Assembly (NCBI GenBank): GCA_016841745.1
Contig: JAENYO010000005.1
Location: 22,439-86,438 of the forward strand
Direction of reading: 5' to 3'
Length of the DNA: 64,000 nt
Source of the DNA: Acetomicrobium hydrogeniformans
GTDB lineage: Bacteria; Synergistota; Synergistia; Synergistales; JAFGMB01
The notes under the pieces are model-generated. The model was not told where the DNA came from and searched no databases. It was given only the letters and a program-made list of their open reading frames with translations. The position numbers and the translations under genes are program-made. Of the stretch, positions 32,076-40,089 are shown piece by piece (positions within the stretch are counted from its first letter, which is position 1; every line of letters starts with the position of its first letter).

Positions 32076-34046
32076 TTATACAGTCCTGAAAATAATGCGG
32101 TCAGTCTTATCACGATCCTGGTTTATCGCAGAAAAGGTCTGCATAGCATTTGCTTTAAGCTGGTCATTACCATGAAAACCACGGTCAAGACAGATAAACT
32201 GTTTTGGTTTAAATTCAGCCACTGCCTCAATTAATTGATGAGATATATCATCTTCCAAACAAACAAGAAGAGATCCTTCGGCTATTGAAAACACTGTTTT
32301 GTTCGCTAAGGTAAGTCTTTCAACTTTATCGGATAGCATCAGACCGGATTTTAGCAGAATTTCGTAAAGGATATCTTCTTGACTTGCGTCTTCATCCATA
32401 TTGAAAAGATGCTTCTGAATCGCATTTAAGAGCTCTTCCTCTGAAATATCAGAACTCAACTGATCCCATACTTTAAAATTCGACTTATTTAATTTAAAGA
32501 CTTTAAATCCCAAGTCTAAATTCTTCTGATCTTTTTCTTCAGCAGAAGGGAGGGATAACTGATCAGTCGTTGTTTCTTGCTCAGTTTCTATTTTTCTAAT
32601 GACTCTTCTGATTCTTTCTTTACCAATATCAGCAATCGTCTTGAATCCTGATTTATATGCCTCTGATTTTTCATCACAGGGTTCGGGAAGTTGAACCATA
32701 ATAAAATTAAGATTGGAATTATCTTCATTATTGAGGTCTAGAACAGCATGAGCAGTAGTACAAGATCCAGAAAAGAAATCAAGGATTATATCTTCATCTT
32801 TTGAAGATATCTGAAGAACTCTCTTTAACAAACCTGTTGGCTTTGGGTTGTCAAAAGGTGCATTTCCCTGAAATAATCTTTTCAATTCTTTACGAGCATT
32901 ATCAGTATGCCCAACCTCTTGATAAGACCAATAACTTGTAGGCACAATACCTTGCTGCACCTCTTTCAAGTATCGTTTGAGTTGAGGTGCACCCCTTCCT
33001 TCTTTTCCGAAGAACACACGTCCTTCTTCTATCCATTTATCTATTGTCTCTTTATTCGTAAGCCAGCAACGTCCTTTAGCTGGTAAAAATTTGACTCCAG
33101 TATCTGGATTTTCTATTTCAAATATGTAGGATTCAGAAACCGTTTTGACCGTTAAATTATCCGGTCGCCATTTCTCTCTTCCATCATTATCATCATATTT
33201 GTACAAGGAATCTTGTTTTTCTGTTCGGGGCAATAAAAATCGGTTAAATAAACCCGATTTTTGATACACAAGGATATTGTCGTGCATGGGTGGAATACCT
33301 TTTGCATCATTTGAGGCGGCATATTTTTTATGCCAAATTATATCCACAACAAAATTTTCTTCTCCAAAGATCTCATCACATAATTCACGAAGATTTTTCA
33401 TCTCATTATCATCAATAGAGATAAAAATGACTCCATCATCCTTAAGAAGATTTCGCGCAAGATAGAGCCTAGGATACATCATATTTAGCCACTTCGTATG
33501 AAAACGACCTTCATTAGGAGTATTGGTAGAAAATTTCTTTCCCTCGTCATCTACTAAACCCGCATAAGCCAGATAGGTATCCAGTGATTCTGAATATTTG
33601 TCAGGATATATAAACTCTTTTCCTGTGTTATAGGGAGGATCAATATAAATCATCTTGATCTTTCCATAATAAGATTTCTGCAGGAGCTTAAGGACCTCCA
33701 GATTATCTCCCTCAATAAACAAATTCTTTGTCTCGTCAAAATTTACAGATTCTTCCATGCATGGCTTGAGAGTTGCCAGAGAGGGTTCCTGAATGAGCTT
33801 CATGCAATCTTTCTTTCCAGGCCAATCCATTCCATAATGCTCTCTACGACTTTCATAAGTATCGCTAAAAGAACCCAACTCTGCTTTCAGTTTTTCGAAA
33901 TCAATGTTTTGTACAAACTCTCCGTTTTCGTTAATTGTTTCAGTAAATATTGAAGGGAAAAGTGATTTGAGTTTTTCTTTATTATTTTTTGAAATGCTCA
34001 TGCTTTCGAGGTTTAAACGTTCAGGAATATTTGCTTTCATATTCAT
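32076..34046 (-). CDS. mod: Type III DNA methyltransferase, Mod subunit
   Basis: A 656-residue beta-class adenine-N6 methyltransferase: catalytic DPPYNTG (DPPY at 136-139) precedes the AdoMet-binding DFFSGSCTTAHAVLDL near residue 430, the order typical of type III Mod. Between them lies the variable target-recognition region (~240-400), which sets the methylated sequence and cannot be predicted here. It pairs with res downstream and protects host DNA. Upstream it is divergent from the serine integrase. The pair forms the second half of the prophage accessory block. Confidence 0.95.
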   Translation of the reverse strand: MNMKANIPERLNLESMSISKNNKEKLKSLFPSIFTETINENGEFVQNIDFEKLKAELGSFSDTYESRREHYGMDWPGKKDCMKLIQEPSLATLKPCMEESVNFDETKNLFIEGDNLEVLKLLQKSYYGKIKMIYIDPPYNTGKEFIYPDKYSESLDTYLAYAGLVDDEGKKFSTNTPNEGRFHTKWLNMMYPRLYLARNLLKDDGVIFISIDDNEMKNLRELCDEIFGEENFVVDIIWHKKYAASNDAKGIPPMHDNILVYQKSGLFNRFLLPRTEKQDSLYKYDDNDGREKWRPDNLTVKTVSESYIFEIENPDTGVKFLPAKGRCWLTNKETIDKWIEEGRVFFGKEGRGAPQLKRYLKEVQQGIVPTSYWSYQEVGHTDNARKELKRLFQGNAPFDNPKPTGLLKRVLQISSKDEDIILDFFSGSCTTAHAVLDLNNEDNSNLNFIMVQLPEPCDEKSEAYKSGFKTIADIGKERIRRVIRKIETEQETTTDQLSLPSAEEKDQKNLDLGFKVFKLNKSNFKVWDQLSSDISEEELLNAIQKHLFNMDEDASQEDILYEILLKSGLMLSDKVERLTLANKTVFSIAEGSLLVCLEDDISHQLIEAVAEFKPKQFICLDRGFHGNDQLKANAMQTFSAINQDRDKTDRIIFRTV

Positions 34047-34307
34047 AACTGAATCCCCCTGCTAATATCTCCTACACAGACGTGGATTTTGTAGGGAACG
34101 AATTAATCTTATCACCACAACTATTATAATAACTAATCAAATTAGGTTTCAGATTCGATAGTAAAATTCATGTTCAGATCAACCCTTCCAGCCGATCTTC
34201 CCGCAATTGCATTATATCTCTCCATTAGTCGAGATATTGGACATGAAAAACTAGAACTAATAAAGGACATGGTCTTCTTGTAATTCTTCCCATCTAGTTT
34301 TGGGGAC

Positions 34308-34335
34308 TTTGAGAAATTTGTGTAAAAGTTATAAT
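34308..34335 (+). promoter_or_regulatory. Candidate sigma-70-type promoter of the integrase
   Basis: TTTGAG at 34308-34313 and a perfect TATAAT at 34330-34335 with 16-bp spacing, about 80 nt before the integrase start. The -35 is weak. Confidence 0.5.
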
Positions 34336-34400
34336 ATATGAAAACTCAAAGAAGAATATTGACACAAACATTATACCAAGTAAATTATGCATAAAATTTT

Positions 34401-34407
34401 AAGGGAG
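34401..34407 (+). promoter_or_regulatory. Ribosome binding site fixing the integrase start
   Basis: AAGGGAG lies 6 nt before the ATG at 34414. An in-frame ATG at 34387 is upstream of this site and is therefore not the likely start. Confidence 0.8.
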
Positions 34408-34413
34408 AAGCTT

Positions 34414-35964
34414 ATGATTCCAGCAGCAGTTTACGCCCGGGAATCCATAGATGATAGCCAGAGCAAACATGCATCTATCCCGGCTCAATTAGAAGAGATC
34501 CGCCGATACGCAAAACAGAATAACTATGAGATCATCTCGGAATACACAGACCCTGCCATGCGTGGATGGGATAACTCCCGCCCTGCCCTGGACAAGATCC
34601 TACAGGCTACTAGGATTAAGGACTGCCCCTTCAAAGCCATTCTTGTCTGGGATCTCAGCCGTTTCTATCGTGATGCCGGCAGCGCCATAACCATAGATGA
34701 AGAGCTGTTCGCCCATGGCATAATACTCTGCTCCGTTACAGAAGGGTACATCGAGGGAGAAGAAGGACTTCTTGCCCGTGGATTCAAACATATAGCCAAT
34801 CAATACTACTCTATCCAGCTGGGGCGTTCCGTCCTCCGTGGTCTGAAACACTGCGTATCCCAGGGATATGCAGCCACAGGCTTCCCCCCATATGGATATA
34901 AAAAGATACCTGTATTTGACGAACGAAATAAGGTACATATGAAATACTCCGTAGACTCTTCTGCAGCTGCCGTAGTAAGACGGATCTATGAAATGTATGC
35001 CAGTGGTGAATGGTCTTATGCCCGGATAGCAAAACAGCTTAATGCTGAACATATTCCCTCTCCGGCAGGGAAACAATGGGGAAACGACACAATATATAAG
35101 ATCCTCGTGAGGCATACCCAGACATACCTGGGAAACATGGTTTACAACAAAACCCAACTCAACCAAAAGCATCGCATCCGTAAAAAGAAACCTCCGGAGG
35201 AATGGGTGATCTGTGAAAACTCCCATGAACCCATAATTACCCAGGAAATGGCAGACACGGTAGCACGAATCAGAGCTCAGGGAGAAAGATCAGGATCGTG
35301 GAGGGTTCAGAGGTTTGTATTGCTCCGGGGAATATTGGAGTGTGGCAACTGTGGACGGCGTATGTCTTCCAAAACAAACGGCAGTGGATATTACTACTAC
35401 TATTGCCCCCGGAAGGTTTATGCCAAAAGCATCGGAATTGAAAATAGCTGTTTCCAGGAATGGATCCGCATGGATAGACTAGACCCTGTAGTTTCCTCCG
35501 CTGTCCTGGATGAGATCTGTGTAAAGGATTTTGGTAAGGTCCTAGGCAGGGTGTATGATCAGAAAGCAAAGTCTCAAAAGAAAACAATGGCAGGTAAAAA
35601 GAAGGAAATAGACAAGCGCCTTGAAGTCCTGCAATCTCAAAAGAAAAACATACTTAATGCCATAGCGGACGGACTCCCTTTCGCTGCAGCCAAAGACAAG
35701 ATGATGTCCATAGAAGATTCCATTGAAATATGCAAAAAAGAACTGTCTGAACTTATGGAAACAGGAGGCTTTGAAGAAGAAAGAGAGAATGCTATGATGC
35801 TGGCACAAATGATAGCCCACATTGACAGGCATTATCTTGAGGAAACTCCCCATGAATTACGCAAGCTGCTACTCCTCCTGGTGGATAAAATCACCATCAG
35901 GAACGGAGAAGCCACAATCCATTGGAACATCGGCCTTCCCAAGCTTTGTATTCAATATCGCTAA
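34414..35964 (+). CDS. int: Large serine recombinase, prophage integrase
   Basis: A 516-residue large serine recombinase. The N-terminal resolvase domain has the catalytic Ser at about residue 11 in VYARESIDDSQ and the conserved Arg in WDLSRFYRD. Then follow the recombinase domain (YGYKKIPVFDE, IRRIYEMYASGEWSYARIAKQLN-type), a zinc ribbon (LECGNCGRRM ... YYCPRK ... SCF) and a long C-terminal coiled coil. Such enzymes integrate phages at attB without host factors and often target protein genes. The stop codon is at the very edge of the prophage, one base from the disrupted yvrJ, so this is the integrase and the right att junction is adjacent. Confidence 0.95.
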   Translation: MIPAAVYARESIDDSQSKHASIPAQLEEIRRYAKQNNYEIISEYTDPAMRGWDNSRPALDKILQATRIKDCPFKAILVWDLSRFYRDAGSAITIDEELFAHGIILCSVTEGYIEGEEGLLARGFKHIANQYYSIQLGRSVLRGLKHCVSQGYAATGFPPYGYKKIPVFDERNKVHMKYSVDSSAAAVVRRIYEMYASGEWSYARIAKQLNAEHIPSPAGKQWGNDTIYKILVRHTQTYLGNMVYNKTQLNQKHRIRKKKPPEEWVICENSHEPIITQEMADTVARIRAQGERSGSWRVQRFVLLRGILECGNCGRRMSSKTNGSGYYYYYCPRKVYAKSIGIENSCFQEWIRMDRLDPVVSSAVLDEICVKDFGKVLGRVYDQKAKSQKKTMAGKKKEIDKRLEVLQSQKKNILNAIADGLPFAAAKDKMMSIEDSIEICKKELSELMETGGFEEERENAMMLAQMIAHIDRHYLEETPHELRKLLLLLVDKITIRNGEATIHWNIGLPKLCIQYR

Positions 35965-36040
35965 ACATACGGACTAATAGATACGCTGCTACGGCTACGG
36001 CAAAACCGCTCTGGATTGCTGATGAGACAAATTCTTCCAA
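35897..36040 (-). pseudogene. yvrJ-family gene truncated by prophage integration
   Basis: A TTG at 36040 with GGGGGGTG 7 nt upstream starts MEEFVSSAIQSGFAVAVAAY then LLVRM, the N-terminal membrane helix of the YvrJ family. After residue 25 the frame enters the complement of the integrase gene and ends at 35897, giving an unrelated tail (FSDIEYKAWEGRCSNGL). The native C-terminal part should lie at the left end of the prophage. YvrJ genes normally follow DUF1659 and DUF2922 genes, exactly as here. Confidence 0.8.
35955..35980. other. Right attachment junction (attR) of the prophage, approximate
   Basis: The integrase ends at 35964 and host yvrJ sequence, read on the minus strand, is intact only down to about 35,965 (ending YLLVRM). 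The crossover should be a 2-bp core within this stretch. The exact core cannot be set without the left junction, which lies outside the window. Confidence 0.7.
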
Positions 36041-36098
36041 CTGAACACCCCCCATATAGATTTTAGATTGACGATTTTGAATCCAAACCCTCGCATAG

Positions 36099-36161
36099 GA
36101 TGGGCTTCAGCCCATCACCTCTGCCTGAAAGCCTGATGGGCAGGAATTTTACCTGCCCATC
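36099..36161. repeat. Two hairpins with the same GATGGGC / GCCCATC arms
   Basis: GATGGGC-TTCA-GCCCATC at 36099-36116 and GATGGGCAGG-7nt-CCTGCCCATC at 36135-36161, in the gap between the DUF2922 gene and yvrJ. No long T run follows in either direction. They may be processing or partial termination signals that lower yvrJ expression. Confidence 0.65.
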
Positions 36162-36183
36162 CGCAGTTTTATATCAAGGCACC

Positions 36184-36387
36184 TTAACCGATAAGCTCGG
36201 TTACGGTGCTTTCATTTATTTCGGCACTCAAAATGGAATTGATATCATCCACAAAGATGGAATTGTCGATGATGGACTGCATGGCGGCCTGTACCTCGGC
36301 AGGAGTAAGACCATCCTTGGGGTACTTTAAAGAAATTGACATGGTGTCATTGTCACTTGTTCCAAATACCATTCTCAGAGTTTTCAA
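36184..36387 (-). CDS. DUF2922 family protein
   Basis: A 67-residue protein (KTLRMVFGTSDNDTMSISLK, then a helix with PAEVQAAMQSIIDN and FVDDINSILSAEIN) matching the DUF2922 pattern. A TTG start follows GGGGAGGTGAG. It forms an operon with a DUF1659 gene and the broken yvrJ. These three-gene sets are common in anaerobic Bacillota and related bacteria; their function is not known. Confidence 0.85.
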   Translation of the reverse strand: MKTLRMVFGTSDNDTMSISLKYPKDGLTPAEVQAAMQSIIDNSIFVDDINSILSAEINESTVTELIG

Positions 36388-36429
36388 TATCTCACCTCCC
36401 CTGCATTAAAAATGTCACTGCCATGATAC

Positions 36430-36651
36430 TTAAACAGCTATGACCGCGTCTGTGTCGATCTTCTGGGTTGTATAAAGGGGAACGTTGATAACACCGGCAA
36501 GGGCTGAAGCTACTGCCTCCACCGCATCTGCCGTGGCAGCGGAATTAACTCCTCTCAAGGTCTGACTGGAAAGCTGGGGTTTGCCCCACTCGTCAGAACC
36601 GATCTGAAGCTTGAGGACGAGCTTGCTTTCTACTGGCTGAAAATTGGCCAT
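36430..36651 (-). CDS. DUF1659 family protein
   Basis: A 73-residue protein starting MANFQPVESKLVLKLQIG with TLRGVNSAATADAVEAVASA, the DUF1659 pattern. GGAGGTGATAGAAG precedes the ATG. First gene of the DUF1659-DUF2922-yvrJ operon; function unknown. Confidence 0.85.
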   Translation of the reverse strand: MANFQPVESKLVLKLQIGSDEWGKPQLSSQTLRGVNSAATADAVEAVASALAGVINVPLYTTQKIDTDAVIAV

Positions 36652-36845
36652 CTTCTATCACCTCCATAAATTTTATTTGACATCTATAAGAGTGCACATG
36701 AAACTTAATATATACAAATAGTAAATATGAATATCTTTCTGTTGTCAATCAGAAATCCATAACCAGGCACTTCCGAATTGACTGGCACCCCATCTTTGGA
36801 CTAATATCAGAGAGTTTGAAATTGATTCTCAGGAGGAAACACGCA

Positions 36846-37430
36846 ATGAAATGTCATCTTTGCAATGAACATGGATGTTACACGGGAAATCCCTGTCGTA
36901 TAACCGACAGTAAACCTCTATATGAAGACCCCTTTGAAAAGAAACTTCTGAAAGTAGCAGCAGAAGTTGAAGCTCTTTACTATGGGGAAATATGTCGCGT
37001 TGATGAAACTATGGAGTTTGCACGAAGAATGGGTTTTAAAAAGATCGGGATAGCTTTTTGTCTGGGCCTGAGGAAGGAAGCTGGGATATTGGGCAAAGTT
37101 CTGTCTAAGGAATTCGAGGTCCATTCCGTCTGCTGCAAGATCGGGGGGTTGAAAAAGGCCGACTTTGAAATGTCCGAGAGGGAATGGATCGGCAACGTAA
37201 CCTGCAACCCATGCGAACAGGCACGAATCCTGAATGAAGAAGGAATGGATTTCAACATCGTTCTCGGTCTTTGCGTAGGACACGATTCCCTCTTTTACAG
37301 ACATTCCAACGCTCCTGTAACAACCCTGGTAGTGAAGGACCGTAAGCTGGGACATAATCCGGTTGCTGCGCTATATTGCCCTTATCTCAGGCCGGAACTG
37401 GGGAAAACACCTAGAGAAAAAACAGAATAA
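36846..37430 (+). CDS. DUF1847 family metal-binding protein
   Basis: A 194-residue cysteine-rich protein. The N-terminus has MKCHLCNEHGCYTGNPC, and more cysteines follow in FEVHSVCCKIGG, VTCNPCEQARI, LGLCVGH and ALYCPYLRPE. This matches the DUF1847 family of anaerobes, thought to bind zinc or an Fe-S cluster. AGGAGG lies 9 nt before the ATG at 36846. It is a single-gene unit, ending in a terminator shared with the convergent dctP gene. Biological role unknown. Confidence 0.85.
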   Translation: MKCHLCNEHGCYTGNPCRITDSKPLYEDPFEKKLLKVAAEVEALYYGEICRVDETMEFARRMGFKKIGIAFCLGLRKEAGILGKVLSKEFEVHSVCCKIGGLKKADFEMSEREWIGNVTCNPCEQARILNEEGMDFNIVLGLCVGHDSLFYRHSNAPVTTLVVKDRKLGHNPVAALYCPYLRPELGKTPREKTE

Positions 37431-37535
37431 GAATTTTTGTTATCTTAAAATATCCATAAAATCTGGAAACAATAGAGGATTCGATAATGGCTAAAAATAT
37501 ATTCTACTTTCAAGATCACCTTTCCAATAAATCAA

Positions 37536-37569
37536 AAAGCAGGTCCTGTTTTCTGAAAGGACCTGCTTT
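37536..37569. terminator. Bidirectional terminator
   Basis: A 12-bp perfect stem AAAGCAGGTCCT / AGGACCTGCTTT with a 10-nt loop, between the convergent DUF1847 and TRAP binding protein genes. A and T runs flank both sides. Confidence 0.9.
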
Positions 37570-37617
37570 AGATTTGCTTCATATATATTGATTGGTTACT
37601 GCCCAAATATGTTAACC

Positions 37618-38619
37618 TTAATTTTCATCCATTTCTCGGATTCTTGTGATCAGATCATCCCATTCTGGATGGGTCTTATACAGAGGAGTCATTGCTTGAA
37701 GCCATTCGCTCCGATAGTAAGGAGTAAAATATTGCACACCTTTACCCATGAGATATTTATCTGCTTCATCTTCCTGGTTCTCTGACCGCGATCTCTGCCA
37801 GTTGGTGGCTTCTCTGGCTGCATTAAGGATTATTCCCTGATCCCCTGAAGATAAATTACTGAAAGACTTATCGCTCATAACCAGTGGTTCAAGAAGATAA
37901 GACATCCCTATCTGACAGAAATTATCAGCAAATTCATAATGTCTTCCCTCCCTGACATTGATCGAAGACTGGATCTCCGCATCTATAGCTCCGTTATGAA
38001 AAGCAGAAGCAACCTCCGTATAATCTGTTGTTATCACTACAGATCCAAGAATCTTGCCAACTTCTACGAACAGGGCAGATGGCGGCACCCTTAGCTTGAT
38101 CCCTTTCATGTCTTCAGGATATCTGACCTTACTCTTTGAAAAGATATTGTAAGTACCGTTGTGGAAAAAAGATAGAATTTTCAAACCATATGTTGCCAAA
38201 GGTCGAAAGAGCTCCTGCCCTATCTCTCCATCGACAACACGCCAAAGATGATCCTCATTCCTGAAAAGAAAGGGAAGTGAAATAATCCCGAAACTGGAAT
38301 CATAACTTTCAAGAATGCCCGGCCAAACCATGCAGAAATCTACCTGTCCGGCAGAAACCATCTCTGCGAGATTTTTCTGCCTTCCCAATTGTCCGCTTGG
38401 GAAAATTTCTATTTGAATTCTGCCTTTTGAATCAGTTTCTACAATTTCCTTGAATTTGAGGGCTCCAAGATGATATGGATGCCGGAAAGACATGACGTGA
38501 GCAAGTCGCAGTTGAATAACATCTTCAGCTTCAGCGGCTATATAAAAAACACAACTAAGTATCACGGCTAGCAAGAAAATAACAGACACTCTTCTCCGAA
38601 GGTGGGACTTCGCTATCAT
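37618..38619 (-). CDS. dctP: TRAP transporter solute-binding protein (DctP family), orphan copy
   Basis: A 333-residue periplasmic binding protein with a signal peptide (residues 1-32, RRRVSVIFLLAVILSCVFYI). Family features: LAHVMSFRHPYHLGALKF, FPSGQLGRQKNLAEMVSAGQ, and the carboxylate-binding Arg in GIKLRVPPSALFVEVG. No DctQM genes adjoin it. It is clearly a paralogue of the DctP at 53791-54786 (for example HPYHLG, YPSGQLG/FPSGQLG and AEIQ.xINVR segments), so both probably bind related C4-type acids and could share the distant DctQM. It lies 90 nt downstream of an MBL-fold gene. Ligand is inferred only. Confidence 0.92.
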   Translation of the reverse strand: MIAKSHLRRRVSVIFLLAVILSCVFYIAAEAEDVIQLRLAHVMSFRHPYHLGALKFKEIVETDSKGRIQIEIFPSGQLGRQKNLAEMVSAGQVDFCMVWPGILESYDSSFGIISLPFLFRNEDHLWRVVDGEIGQELFRPLATYGLKILSFFHNGTYNIFSKSKVRYPEDMKGIKLRVPPSALFVEVGKILGSVVITTDYTEVASAFHNGAIDAEIQSSINVREGRHYEFADNFCQIGMSYLLEPLVMSDKSFSNLSSGDQGIILNAAREATNWQRSRSENQEDEADKYLMGKGVQYFTPYYRSEWLQAMTPLYKTHPEWDDLITRIREMDEN

Positions 38620-38709
38620 ATTTCCCTCCTTATCAGGAGTATAATTTCAGTAGAAATATCCCCTGAAGATATCATCCTGAGTATATACTACTTGACGAAA
38701 TAGGGATGG

Positions 38710-39522
38710 TCAAAGATTGAAAATTGTTCCTCCCCCAGCCCAGGATACATCATCTGCTTTTCTGGCAAAGGAAACAAGGGCTTTCAGTCCAGTACAATGA
38801 CAAGGTCTCCATTTCTCAACTTTGAATCTTGATATCAGCTCTGTGATTACCTTTTCGTTGTACTCCTCAGATCGAACCCCTAAATGCATTCCTCCGATGA
38901 CAGAATAAAACTTTCTCGTGTCAAATCTTGAAGAAGCTTCTTCCAGGATGTTTACAACACCGGCATGGGAACAGCCAAGGATGATACTTAACCCATGTTC
39001 GCCTTCTACCAAAAGAGATATATCATCAACAAAAGGATCAGGCTCCCAACCATTCTGTCCTGGTACTACAAGATATCCTGGCTGATTCAAAAAGGCTGGA
39101 TCACGGTGTTTCATAGGAATCTCCAATGCCCAGACATGATCACTGATCTGAGTCACACCTTCCACGGGTGAAAAGTTTATTACATCAGGATCAATGTTAC
39201 ATCCGACAAAAATTGGCCTACCCTCTTCCAGCTTTGTATGCCCCGCATTAATTCCAGGATGGGCCCATACTGGAACATCTCTCGAATTCAGAAAGAATTC
39301 CGATAAACCGCCAGTGTGGTCATAATGACCATGGCTTAACACCAGATGGTCGACATCCTTTAGAGAAATGCCCAAAGCAGATGAATTATGCAGAAGGCAG
39401 TGCCCCTGTCCCGTATCCATAAGTATTTGAGTATCCTCATCTTTAATATGAATACTGAGCCCATATTCAGCAGTGATATTTGAAAAATGTGCAAAATTCT
39501 CTACAACTACAGTAGCCCTCAT
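38710..39522 (-). CDS. MBL-fold metallo-hydrolase (COG1237 type)
   Basis: A 270-residue metallo-beta-lactamase-fold protein with the metal site LSHGHYDHTGGLSEF (HxHxDH), LGCSHAGVVNILE and a C-terminal PCHCTGLKAL. The IVENFAHFSNITAEYGLSIHI-type start and GGMHLG segment place it with the COG1237 group related to the enzyme of methanopterin synthesis. The ATG at 39522 has GGGAGG 6 nt upstream; longer upstream reading is not supported. It is probably cotranscribed with the dctP downstream. Substrate unknown; hydrolysis of an ester or amide of the imported acid is possible. Confidence 0.88.
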   Translation of the reverse strand: MRATVVVENFAHFSNITAEYGLSIHIKDEDTQILMDTGQGHCLLHNSSALGISLKDVDHLVLSHGHYDHTGGLSEFFLNSRDVPVWAHPGINAGHTKLEEGRPIFVGCNIDPDVINFSPVEGVTQISDHVWALEIPMKHRDPAFLNQPGYLVVPGQNGWEPDPFVDDISLLVEGEHGLSIILGCSHAGVVNILEEASSRFDTRKFYSVIGGMHLGVRSEEYNEKVITELISRFKVEKWRPCHCTGLKALVSFARKADDVSWAGGGTIFNL

Positions 39523-40010
39523 TAAGTACCTCCCAAACCAGAAAACTTTATTCCAAAATTTGCAGGGAAACTCATGAACCTTTGAATAAAGTTTCTTCAA
39601 AACCAACCATAAATATTGATAACTGGTTAACCATATGTTTCTTTCTCTTGGGATAAAATCCAACATCGACAAAGATATCCAAGTCAAAAATAAACTTTGA
39701 ATATCACCATAAAAACAATCATCTAATTTAACTGGTACTGTTAGAGATCAATCTCAGCAATAAGAATTTTTATCAAAATAGTTCATACTTCGTTGAGGTC
39801 ATGATCAGAACAGCACTGTAAGAATGTGTTATTTTATTCACCTTTTACTTATCATATGACCCACCTGCTATAAGAACAATATTTATTAACATTATTAACA
39901 TGAAATACAGGAGGAGTTTCAAAAATTGAGAGCGAAGAGGTTTCATTGCCAGGGAGAAATACAGGGAACATATTTGTCAATGGTTCGCTACATTAAGGTT
40001 GGGAAGAACA
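39523..40010. other. Intergenic region with regulatory motif
   Basis: About 490 bp without a supported gene between the MBL gene and the terminator of the PrpD gene. It holds the 32-bp motif described separately and AT-rich sequence likely to contain the promoter of the mbl-dctP unit. Confidence 0.5.
39876..39907 (-). promoter_or_regulatory. Shared upstream motif, copy 1
   Basis: Contains tandem 9-mers ATTAACATT ATTAACATG in an ACAAT ... GAAATA frame. The same element with two changes and one missing base is found at 54913-54943 upstream of the other dctP gene. The 9-bp direct repeat suits a dimeric response regulator of the CitB/DcuR type. Confidence 0.65.
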
Positions 40011-40058
40011 AAAAAACCTGTCATTCTGAGATCCATTTCTAAATCTCAGAATGACAGG
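40011..40058 (-). terminator. Terminator of the PrpD gene
   Basis: A perfect 16-bp stem cctgtcattctgagat / atctcagaatgacagg with a 10-nt loop, followed on the minus strand by TTTTTTTG, 30 nt beyond the stop at 40090. Confidence 0.93.
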
Positions 40059-40089
40059 CAATATTTTTCTCAAAAACCACTAAAGATCT

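Larger units (their letters stand above)
34047..34413. other. Divergent control region between mod and the serine integrase
   Basis: A 367-bp AT-rich stretch containing start signals for both directions. On the minus strand a 42-codon frame (34142-34270; LMERYNAIAGRSAGRVDLNM within) has a poor ribosome site and may be a gene remnant. No repeat of att type was noticed. Confidence 0.45.

Noticed and set aside
1-36000. Holin and endolysin genes
   Set aside because: No protein in the visible prophage has lysis features except the tail NlpC domain and the anchored LysM protein, which fit other roles; the lysis genes are probably left of the window.
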